DNA of 9,329 nucleotides, taken from Paramuribaculum sp. (GTDB lineage Bacteria; Bacteroidota; Bacteroidia; Bacteroidales; Muribaculaceae). The stretch covers positions 1-9,329 of the forward strand of contig VSPV01000107.1 of assembly GCA_009775605.1 (NCBI GenBank), written 5' to 3'. Under the pieces are notes generated by a model, which saw nothing but the letters and a program-made list of their open reading frames with translations, searched no databases and was not told the DNA's origin. This document shows positions 1-6,702 of this stretch, piece by piece. Position 1 is the stretch's first letter, and the number at the start of each line of letters is the position of its first letter. Made by a program: the position numbers and the translations under genes.

Positions 1-51
1 AGATCTACACTTCTAGCTTCGTCGGCAGCGTCAGATGTGTATACGCGACAG
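1..51 (+). other. Illumina Nextera i5 adapter, index and mosaic end (non-genomic)
   Basis: The bases read as the inner part of the Nextera i5 primer, in order: AGATCTACAC (1-10), an 8-base index TTCTAGCT (11-18), TCGTCGGCAGCGTC (19-32), then the Tn5 mosaic end (33-51). The mosaic end matches the standard 19-mer except at 44 and 46, where A is replaced by C, which looks like read or consensus error. From memory, TTCTAGCT is a listed Nextera XT i5 index (S515). Genomic sequence therefore begins at about 52. Read on the minus strand, the adapter extends the neighbouring glycosyltransferase frame with the artefactual tail TVAYTHLTLPTKLEV and supplies a false TAG stop. Confidence 0.97.
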
Positions 52-1039
52 TCATGACGCGGGCCATTGCGTCGGGATTGCCGGGGGGGAAGAAGCTGTC
101 GCGGTGCAGACCGGGAAGACGGTTGGCGGGGATGTCGCTCAGGGCTATCCTGCGGCCCGCGGCCATGGCCTCGAGAAGCGAGATTGAAAGCCCTTCGTGG
201 TATGACGGCAGAACGAAAAGTGCCGCACCGCCCATGAGCTGACGGAGTTTTTCGCCATGCACTTCACCGGCCATCATCACTCCGGCCCGGTGGGCGAGGT
301 CATGCAGTTGTCGGCTATACGGGGTCGGCGGAATCGCGCTGCCGGCAATAACAAGCTTCATGCCGGCGGCATCCAGCAGCCGGTAGGCCTCTATCAGGTC
401 GTGAAATCCCTTTTCGCGGGAAAGGCGTCCGAGCGCGAGTATATAACCGTCGGGTTCCAGTCCCATTTCCCGTATGAGTCCGAAATCATTCACCGGCGCG
501 GGAACGCCGACACCGTTGGCTATCACGCTGATGTCCTTCCGGCCGTAACGCTCGCGCAATTCGGCGGCAATTCCGGGCGATATGGCTATCACGGCGTGGC
601 TCATCCGGGTTGACCACCGTTCACCGAGGCGGAGGATGGCGCGTGCCACCGGGCCCCATTTCGGGCGGCGGTAATCGGCACCATGGTTTGTGACAACTGT
701 CCGCATCCCCAGCAATCGGGCCAGAGGCACGAAAATTCCGGGGCCTATGGCATGGATATGGACCACGTCGGCATTGTGGCGCCGCGCGTCCAGAATGGCG
801 AGGAAGGTGTGCAGGAATGCTTCCAGTCCTTTTATGCGGGGCACGGCGATGTCGCGCAGAGCCACTCCGCGGTAAGTGTGGGACGAGTTATCGGCAAAAT
901 ATCCCTTGCGTCTTGCAACGGTCACGTCGCAGCCCAGTGCCTGCAGGCGTGGATACAGTTCGCGGCAGTGCGTCTCCACTCCGCCCTGAATGTCGGGGAT
1001 GCCCCGCGTTCCTGTCACATATACCTTTATTCTTTTCAT
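52..1039 (-). CDS. GT4-family glycosyltransferase, 3' end cut off by the adapter
   Basis: This is a cytoplasmic or membrane-associated retaining glycosyltransferase of the GT-B fold, expected to move a sugar from an activated donor onto a growing glycan. From the ATG at 1039 (MKRIKVYV) 329 codons remain. The N-terminal domain carries GTRGIPDIQGGVETH (residues 10-24), the signature of the GT4 subgroup with a DUF1972-like N-terminus that includes rhamnosyl- and other exopolysaccharide transferases. The C-terminal domain shows the GRLSREKG donor-site segment and the E-x7-E motif (Glu282 and Glu290, within EGLSISLLEAMAAG). About 30-60 residues are probably missing, because the reading frame enters adapter at 51. 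The frame is open upstream to 1168, but that stretch lies inside the radical SAM gene. The ATG at 1039 overlaps the radical SAM stop by one base, which indicates translational coupling and one operon. The sugar and acceptor cannot be told from sequence. Confidence 0.93.
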
Positions 1040-2067
1040 CACCCCTTCTTGATGCTGAACACGGGCTTCAGCCCTAAAAGAGTGCGGGCCTTGTTGGTCA
1101 ATGCCCAGCGAGCGGGCACGGTGATATAGCGGTGCATTACCGGAGAGGCTGTGCCTACCATCCAGCACTGTCTTTCACACGTGGCGACCCCCTGGCGCAC
1201 TTCTGCGGCCCTGGCGGAATGCCAGATGCTTGCGAAGTCAGTTTCACGGATGTTGCCCATGGAAAGCTCGTGGCCGCATGCCATCCCGTTGCATGGGAAC
1301 ACCTCTCCGTATGGGTCGATGAAGAAATTGGCCGATCCGGCCTCGCACGGGAGCATCCGGCTCCCTCCGGCCACATAATTGGCCAGCCCCATATTGAACC
1401 ATGCGCGGAACCATGATTTGGGGTGACGCTCCCCGAGCTGCATTGCGGCCAGGACCAGAAAATCCCCGGCTACCTTTTCAGGCCGGGGTATCACATTGTC
1501 GGTCTTATGAAAGTAAAATGAGTTGTGGGCGGCCGCCGTGGCAAATTCCATGCCCATGGAGCGTGTGAGCCGGTAAAGCTCTGCCAGGTCGGGCGAGTTG
1601 TCGCCCGATACGGTACATGCCACGCCTATATCCTTGACACCAAGTTCGTGAAGCTGTCTGAGAACGGCTATTCCGCGGCTGAAACTTCCTTCGCGTCCGC
1701 GCACGGTGTCGTTTGTGCGCTCCATCCCTTCCAGCGACACGCGTATGCCTATGCGGGGAAACTGCCGGGCAAGGTCGATGATACGGTCGGTAAACCATCC
1801 GGAGGTTGAGATGACAATGCGCGGGGTATGACGGTAGCATTCCTCCACAATCTCGCCGAGGTCTTCCCTCACAAATGGCTCGCCCCCGGTGATGTTGATG
1901 AATTTCAGGCGGGGAAGGGAGCTGAGGTCGGCGCCCTTGATCTCATGCGATGCGTCGGTGGGATTTCTCCAGATATCACACATGCGGCAACGCATCGGAC
2001 AGCGATAGGTCACTATCACCGAGGCATCGCGGGGCACCGGAGGATATTTTTTTGAAGGCAAGCTCAC
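1039..2067 (-). CDS. Radical SAM/SPASM domain enzyme
   Basis: This is a 4Fe-4S enzyme that cleaves S-adenosylmethionine to start radical chemistry. The 342-residue frame has the radical SAM cluster motif CPMRCRMC (Cys23, Cys27, Cys30), the SAM-binding GGEP (61-64), and a C-terminal SPASM-type region with Cys241, a IDPYGEVFPC segment ending in Cys259, Cys264, and CERQC (Cys297, Cys301). These should hold one or more auxiliary clusters. Such proteins include peptide-modifying enzymes, sulfatase maturases and many uncharacterised members beside glycan genes. I see no small precursor peptide and no sulfatase here, so the substrate is unknown. Its end overlaps the GT4 start (TGATG), so a role in the same pathway is likely. 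The assigned start is GTG at 2067 with no clear Shine-Dalgarno. An ATG at 2116 in another frame sits 4 nt after a -7 box and would join this frame if the 7-A tract at 2047-2053 were one base shorter, so the N-terminus is uncertain. Confidence 0.9.
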   Translation of the reverse strand: MSLPSKKYPPVPRDASVIVTYRCPMRCRMCDIWRNPTDASHEIKGADLSSLPRLKFINITGGEPFVREDLGEIVEECYRHTPRIVISTSGWFTDRIIDLARQFPRIGIRVSLEGMERTNDTVRGREGSFSRGIAVLRQLHELGVKDIGVACTVSGDNSPDLAELYRLTRSMGMEFATAAAHNSFYFHKTDNVIPRPEKVAGDFLVLAAMQLGERHPKSWFRAWFNMGLANYVAGGSRMLPCEAGSANFFIDPYGEVFPCNGMACGHELSMGNIRETDFASIWHSARAAEVRQGVATCERQCWMVGTASPVMHRYITVPARWALTNKARTLLGLKPVFSIKKG

Positions 2068-2097
2068 TTTTTTCAGGGAAAACTCGGTTTTTGAACG

Positions 2098-2114
2098 GCT
2101 GCGCGCTGCGCAGC
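2098..2114. repeat. Perfect 7-bp inverted repeat with 3-nt loop
   Basis: GCTGCGC (2098-2104), GCT, GCGCAGC (2108-2114) form a perfect GC-rich hairpin. It lies just downstream of the minus-strand -7 box, so it would sit at or near the 5' end of the radical SAM/GT4 transcript. There is no T-run after it on either strand, so a terminator is unlikely. It could stabilise the mRNA, hamper translation or act as an operator; the sequence alone does not decide. Confidence 0.5.
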
Positions 2115-2120
2115 ATGACG

Positions 2121-2128
2121 CAAATTTA
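2121..2128 (-). promoter_or_regulatory. Putative Bacteroidota -7 box for the radical SAM/GT4 operon
   Basis: On the minus strand TAAATTTG matches the Bacteroidota consensus TAnnTTTG. I see no good -33 TTTG element at the usual distance. With the typical spacing, transcription would begin about 4-5 nt further on, at or next to an ATG at 2116-2114, leaving about 47 nt before the GTG at 2067. It faces away from the plus-strand box at 2141-2148. Confidence 0.45.
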
Positions 2129-2140
2129 GCACTTTATTTT

Positions 2141-2148
2141 TAATTTTG
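2141..2148 (+). promoter_or_regulatory. Putative Bacteroidota -7 box for the beta-helix gene
   Basis: TAATTTTG matches TAnnTTTG and lies in the AT-rich gap between divergent genes. The predicted start near 2152-2153 gives a leader of about 38 nt before the ATG at 2191. No convincing -33 TTTG is seen. Confidence 0.5.
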
Positions 2149-2153
2149 CAGAC

Positions 2154-2178
2154 CATACCAATCATACCATACCATACC
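2154..2178 (+). repeat. CATACC short repeats in a G-free leader
   Basis: CATACC occurs at 2154-2159, 2163-2168, 2168-2173 and 2173-2178, giving three tandem ATACC units at 2164-2178. The plus strand has no G from 2152 up to the G of the ATG at 2193, so the expected leader is unstructured and lacks any Shine-Dalgarno. This may aid initiation in a Bacteroidota host or be simple slippage. Confidence 0.6.
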
Positions 2179-2190
2179 AACCATCAACCT

Positions 2191-4314
2191 ATGCGAACCA
2201 TTCTATCACTGGCGGCTACGCTTTTCTCGCTGGCCGTTGTTGCGGCACCGCTGCAGGTGTCACCGATCCATGTCTCTCCGTCAGGTAACGACCGCGCTGC
2301 CGGAACCATAAAGAAACCGCTGCGCACAATTGCCGGCGCCATGAGGAAGGCCGAGGCCATGGACTCATCCGTACGCGCGGAAATTTTTCTGCATGAAGGG
2401 GTCTACCCACAGGATTCCACCCTCGTTATCACCCGTAGCAATCTTTCGGTAAGCGCGTGGCCCGGAGAACGCGCCATAATTTCCGGCGGCGCCACACTCA
2501 GTCCCCGCCATCTCCGCAAAGTATCCGATGCGGATGTGGCCGCCGCTATTCCTGCCGAACGTCTTGCCCATATCCGCGAAATAGATTTCCGCTTTCTCGG
2601 AATTCCGGTGGAAGGGCTCCGCCCAAGCGGATTCGGACGCCCGAGCATCGCGGCATGGACAGAAATATATGTCAACGGCCGTCCCGGACAGATAGCGCGC
2701 TGGCCTAACGACTCTTCCTTGCTTATCGGCAAAATAATAGAGGCCGGAACCGGAGAGCACACAAAAAACGCTCCTTTCCCGGTATTCGGCTATAACGAGG
2801 AGCGTCCTTCGCAATGGAAAATAACGGACAATATGTGGATAGGCGGTTATTTCGCCCACGGCTATGCCGACGATATGATACGTGTGGCATCCGTCGACAC
2901 AGCCACCCGCACCATCCATGCCGCGCAGCACACCGTCTATGGCTTCATGACCGGTGCCGACTGGCGCCGCTGGCACGCTCTCAATCTTCCCGAAGAGCTG
3001 GATGTTCCCGGTGAATATGTGATAGACCCCGATCGTGGAAAGATATATGTGTATTTGCCCGAGGGGAAAGTGACCGATCTCCGTCTGTCGGTGCTCGGCG
3101 AGCCGATAGTGGCTGTGGAAAACTGCGCCGATGTTGAGCTGAAGAATCTCACGATAGAATACGGCCGTCAGATAGGTGTGTATATGGAGAACACCGAAGG
3201 CGTAAGGGTAGACGGCTGCGTGATCCGCAATATGGGCGGCCCCGGTGTGGTTATAGGCCGCGGCACGCTCGAGCGCGACAATGTGGCCGGACACCAGCAC
3301 GGAGGCGATTCCTCGTCGCGGCAGGTGGGCGACCTCATGGGGCGCGTATATGAGGACATACTTTTCAACCGTCACGCAGGAAAGAACAACGGTGTGGTCA
3401 ACTGCCATATCTACAACGTTGGCGCCGGAGGCGTGAGCCTTGGCGGAGGTGACCGCGCATCGCTCGAGGGGGCCGGTAATTATGTGGACAGCTGCCGAAT
3501 CCACGACTATAACCGCATTGAAAAGTCCTATCGTCCCGGCGTGTGGATAGACGGTGTGGGGAATCGTGTGAGCCATTGCTCGATATACAACGCGCCGAGC
3601 ATGGCTATACTCTTCCACGGCAACAACCATATCATCGAGAATTGCGATATAACCCACGTATGCTCCGAGGTTGACGACCAGGGAGCAATCTACTACGGCC
3701 GCGATGCCTCGGAGCAGGGCAACGTTATCCGTTACTGCTATTTCCATGAACTGAGTCCGCGCCATCGTGTCACCGCAACCTACCACGACGACGGAGCCTG
3801 CGGAGCAGAGGTTTACGGCAACATCTACTACCGTGCCGGTTCTCTTCCGGCTCTCATCGGCGGTGGACACAATAATGTTTATCGTAACAATGTGTTCATT
3901 GATTCTCCCGTAGCCATCCACATCGACAACCGCATGCAGAACTGGGGCTCAGGCATGGTGGCCCGCGGCGGCATAATCGACCGTCGTCTTACGGAAGTGA
4001 AATTTCAGCAGCCCCCTTATTCCACAGCATATCCGAAGCTTGCCGCTTACTGGGACGCAGATCCGTCGTATCCACGCGGCAACCTGATTGAAGGCAATCT
4101 GTTCTGCAGGATAGGCAATGTGGTCCATGGCAGGAGCGAGTGGCTTGAGATGTGCAATAACTGGACAACCAATTCCGACCCCGGATTCGTTGATCCCGCC
4201 GACCCAATGAAAGGTTTCCGCAGCGACGCTCCGGTATATACCCGCATCCCCGGCTTCCCGGTGCTTCCCTTCTCGGAAATAGGCTGTCCCTGGAACGCTG
4301 CCGAAAGAGAATAA
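2191..4314 (+). CDS. Secreted right-handed parallel beta-helix protein, probable carbohydrate-active enzyme
   Basis: The 707-residue protein begins with a signal peptide (MRTILSLAATLFSLAVVAAP) with likely cleavage after Ala19. There is no lipobox cysteine, so a periplasmic or secreted location is expected. The mature N-terminus has HVSPSGNDRAAGTIKKPLRT (27-46), the typical first strand of bacterial beta-helix polysaccharide enzymes. An intermediate region with many aromatic residues follows, then a helix of N/G/V-rich coils from about 310 to 600. Conserved-looking acidic sites are VDDQGAIYYGRD (494-505) and YHDDG (531-535), followed by GGGHNNVYRNN. This layout resembles GH141-like and related beta-helix glycosidases or lyases that act on plant or host glycans. 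I cannot assign family or substrate from sequence alone. The ATG at 2191 is chosen because the signal peptide begins there; an in-frame TTG at 2146 overlaps the promoter. No SusC/SusD pair or sulfatase is nearby, so it appears as a stand-alone gene with its own promoter. Confidence 0.88.
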   Translation: MRTILSLAATLFSLAVVAAPLQVSPIHVSPSGNDRAAGTIKKPLRTIAGAMRKAEAMDSSVRAEIFLHEGVYPQDSTLVITRSNLSVSAWPGERAIISGGATLSPRHLRKVSDADVAAAIPAERLAHIREIDFRFLGIPVEGLRPSGFGRPSIAAWTEIYVNGRPGQIARWPNDSSLLIGKIIEAGTGEHTKNAPFPVFGYNEERPSQWKITDNMWIGGYFAHGYADDMIRVASVDTATRTIHAAQHTVYGFMTGADWRRWHALNLPEELDVPGEYVIDPDRGKIYVYLPEGKVTDLRLSVLGEPIVAVENCADVELKNLTIEYGRQIGVYMENTEGVRVDGCVIRNMGGPGVVIGRGTLERDNVAGHQHGGDSSSRQVGDLMGRVYEDILFNRHAGKNNGVVNCHIYNVGAGGVSLGGGDRASLEGAGNYVDSCRIHDYNRIEKSYRPGVWIDGVGNRVSHCSIYNAPSMAILFHGNNHIIENCDITHVCSEVDDQGAIYYGRDASEQGNVIRYCYFHELSPRHRVTATYHDDGACGAEVYGNIYYRAGSLPALIGGGHNNVYRNNVFIDSPVAIHIDNRMQNWGSGMVARGGIIDRRLTEVKFQQPPYSTAYPKLAAYWDADPSYPRGNLIEGNLFCRIGNVVHGRSEWLEMCNNWTTNSDPGFVDPADPMKGFRSDAPVYTRIPGFPVLPFSEIGCPWNAAERE

Positions 4315-4338
4315 TCTATCCCTTTCCACCACCGGACT

Positions 4339-6660
4339 TCAGCGGAGGAAGCGGGGGGCGCGGATGTAGGCGCCGAGGCTTATGCCGAAGTTCCAGCCGG
4401 CGCCGTGAGCGCCTGAATAGTATCCGAAGGCTTTCACCGTGGTGGATTTGATGGTGGCGACGGCTTCGAGACGCCCGAAGAATTCCACGCGCGGAAACCA
4501 GTCGCTCCAGCAGGCTGCGCCGGATGGGTCGGCCTGTATGTCGCGCAGGGGCACGAAGACCTCGGCATAGCCGCGCAGCTGCAGGAAGCTGCCGATTTTC
4601 CACACCGGCACGAACGAGCCGTTGGCGAAGCTGTAGGCGCGGTATTCAGGCAGGAAAACGTCGGTGAGCGAGGGGCAAGGGTCGTAGACCGGCGCGTCGA
4701 GAAGCGACTCGTGGTAGTAGTGAAGCAGCTTGCGGTTGCTTGCGAGGATGTCGGTTTCCAGACCCAGGGAAATCTTGGGCGACAGGCTCCAGTAATTGCG
4801 GCTCTTGAATTCAATCTGGGCCCAGGCGCGGCGTGTGCGCGCGGAGCCGGTGTTGCCGCCGAATGTGAAATAATGGTAGCCGAGAACGCCGAATGCGCTG
4901 ACGCTATACTGTGCGCCCGCGGTGGGAGCGTTATGGTCGTTGAGGGTATAGTGCTCGAAGAAGGCGCGTACCTGTCCGAGATTCTGGGTGATGTCGTCGC
5001 GGCGGTAGGCGGGATTTGTGTCCGACGGACGGTTGTAATATTTGTCGGCAAGGTGGCCGTAGCCCACGGAGAACTCGAATTTGCCGTTGCGGCCGGCGGC
5101 GGTGCCGTACTCTACGCGGGCATAGAATTCGTCTTTGGTCGCCACGGTTGACTCACTGTTCTGGAATATCAGACGGTCGTTGGGGAAAAATTTCTGGCGG
5201 GAGGCCACGCCCGTTATCGCCAGACTGGTGGGCATTTTCCGGAGCAGGGAGATGCCCGCGCGTCCCTGGGCGGCCACGTAGTTCTGCCCGAGCCATCCGT
5301 TCAGACTCATGTCGAGAGAGCTGAAGCTCATGGTGCGGTAGGCGGCCGAAAGGAAAAGCATTGAATTGGTTGAGGTGGTGAGATAGCTGCCTATGCCCAG
5401 GTCGAGAGGCTTCTTCATGGTTGCTTTCAGCCGCAGGGTGAACGGGCCGCCCGGGCCGTCGGGAACGGCGGTGGGCATGAGATTGCGGAGCTTGCCGGGA
5501 GTTATCAGCCTGTAATAGGCGTCGCGGGCCTTGAGGATGCCGAAAGTGTCGGTGGCGTGGCGCATGAACCGGGAGGCGATGAATGCGTTCTGGTCGGCAT
5601 GGCCGCCGGTCACCTTCACGGAGTCGAATACAAGCGCCGGCGTGAGCGACTTGAACACCTCGCGGCGCAGCTTGCGCGACTCCGCGGGCACGCGGGTGTG
5701 AACCCTCATCTTGAGCGAGTCCATCACAGCCACGGCGTGGTCATAGCCTATGCGGTAGATTTCGTTTGCCTTGTCGAAATCCAGCAGTCCGAACTCATCG
5801 AGGTCGATGCGCAGCTTCATGCCCCGGCGCGGGGGCACGTTGTAGTCGCTGTGCTGCATTATCATGGTCTCGAGCTGCGACACCACGGAGGAGTCGTCGC
5901 CGTCGGAATTGCCGGTGCTCACATCCACGCCGAAAACGAAATCGGGAGCAAAGGTGTCGTCCATCACGTCCACCGGGAAATTGTCGTATATGCCGCCGTC
6001 GTAGAGTTTGTCACCGTCCACTTCTATGGGATGGAACACCAGCGGAAACGTCATGCTCGCGCGTATGGCGTCGCTCACCTGGCCGCTTGCAAACACCGTC
6101 TTGTGTTTCTTCTCGACATTGGACGCCACGCATCTGAACGGCACGAAGAGTTTGTTGAAATCGCCCCCGCACTGGGCCGTGAAAGGCGCGAACAGTTCCA
6201 TGAAGGCGAAGTTCATGGGGAGCGGATTTATAAGGGCCGAGGGGAGCAGGGATGTGAGTCCTGACTGGTCGCCTCCCAGATTTATCTTGAGAATGGTGGG
6301 CGTGGCCGGCGGCTCCATGAAGTAATATGTGAGCTTGGGGTCGATGGTGCCGGTGGACCAGTAGGCGAACTCCTGCGAGCGGATTACGTCGAGCATCTCG
6401 TCGGGGGTGAAGCCGCAGGCGTAAAGACCGCCCACAATGGCGCCCATTGAGGTGCCGGTGATATAGTCTATGGGGATGTTGTTGTCTTCAAGAGCCTGAA
6501 TCACGCCTATGTGGGCTATGCCCTTGGCGCCTCCGCCGCTGAGCACGAGTCCTACCGACTGGGAGTCGGCTACGCTGTCGGTGGCCGCGGGGGCTGTGTC
6601 TTTGGCCAAAGCCGGGAATGCCACGGCAAGGAGAGAAAGAAGTGAGAAAAGATGTCGCAT
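4339..6660 (-). CDS. Patatin-like phospholipase with POTRA-like segment and C-terminal outer-membrane barrel
   Basis: This is a lipid acyl hydrolase fused to an outer-membrane barrel, 773 residues. A signal peptide (1-19, ending PALA) is followed by the patatin domain: the oxyanion loop GGGAKG (42-47), the nucleophile elbow GTSMG with Ser71, and the catalytic Asp221 in DGG (221-223). The Ser-Asp dyad is complete. From about 343 comes a POTRA-like stretch (FDSVKVTG), then from about 416 to the end alternating hydrophobic, aromatic-rich strands typical of an Omp85/surface-antigen barrel. The order resembles type Vd (PlpD-like) autotransporters, so the lipase is probably held at or exported through the outer membrane. 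The last residues are RFLR rather than the usual terminal aromatic. The ATG at 6660 gives the signal peptide directly. It lies 42 bp after the transporter stop on the same strand, so co-transcription is likely. Its 3' end faces the beta-helix gene 24 bp away. Lipid target unknown. Confidence 0.93.
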   Translation of the reverse strand: MRHLFSLLSLLAVAFPALAKDTAPAATDSVADSQSVGLVLSGGGAKGIAHIGVIQALEDNNIPIDYITGTSMGAIVGGLYACGFTPDEMLDVIRSQEFAYWSTGTIDPKLTYYFMEPPATPTILKINLGGDQSGLTSLLPSALINPLPMNFAFMELFAPFTAQCGGDFNKLFVPFRCVASNVEKKHKTVFASGQVSDAIRASMTFPLVFHPIEVDGDKLYDGGIYDNFPVDVMDDTFAPDFVFGVDVSTGNSDGDDSSVVSQLETMIMQHSDYNVPPRRGMKLRIDLDEFGLLDFDKANEIYRIGYDHAVAVMDSLKMRVHTRVPAESRKLRREVFKSLTPALVFDSVKVTGGHADQNAFIASRFMRHATDTFGILKARDAYYRLITPGKLRNLMPTAVPDGPGGPFTLRLKATMKKPLDLGIGSYLTTSTNSMLFLSAAYRTMSFSSLDMSLNGWLGQNYVAAQGRAGISLLRKMPTSLAITGVASRQKFFPNDRLIFQNSESTVATKDEFYARVEYGTAAGRNGKFEFSVGYGHLADKYYNRPSDTNPAYRRDDITQNLGQVRAFFEHYTLNDHNAPTAGAQYSVSAFGVLGYHYFTFGGNTGSARTRRAWAQIEFKSRNYWSLSPKISLGLETDILASNRKLLHYYHESLLDAPVYDPCPSLTDVFLPEYRAYSFANGSFVPVWKIGSFLQLRGYAEVFVPLRDIQADPSGAACWSDWFPRVEFFGRLEAVATIKSTTVKAFGYYSGAHGAGWNFGISLGAYIRAPRFLR

Positions 6661-6702
6661 TTGCAGATGATTTTGGGAAGAGATGGCGGCAGGGTGTGGC
6701 CG

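Noticed and set aside
1..51. Natural Tn5-like transposon end
   Set aside because: The mosaic end is preceded by the Illumina index and primer sequence, so it is library adapter, not a native mobile element.
1040..1168. N-terminal extension of the glycosyltransferase to an upstream ATG
   Set aside because: The added 43 residues lie wholly inside the radical SAM coding region, and the family N-terminus (KVYVTGTRGIP) begins naturally at the ATG at 1039.
2146..2190. TTG-started extension of the beta-helix protein
   Set aside because: It would start inside the -7 box and place 15 residues ahead of a clean signal peptide.
2365..3921. 518-codon open frame antisense to the beta-helix gene
   Set aside because: It is exactly opposed to a well-supported gene. 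Its translation is rich in V, H, A and I with no recognisable domain, and a long antisense frame is expected from GC-rich codon usage.
4315..4338. Bidirectional terminator between the convergent genes
   Set aside because: Only weak 5-bp pairing (GAAAG with CTTTC) and no hairpin followed by a T-run could be found.
5557..6264. 235-codon plus-strand frame inside the patatin gene
   Set aside because: Histidine- and valine-rich shadow of the catalytic patatin domain on the minus strand; no motif.
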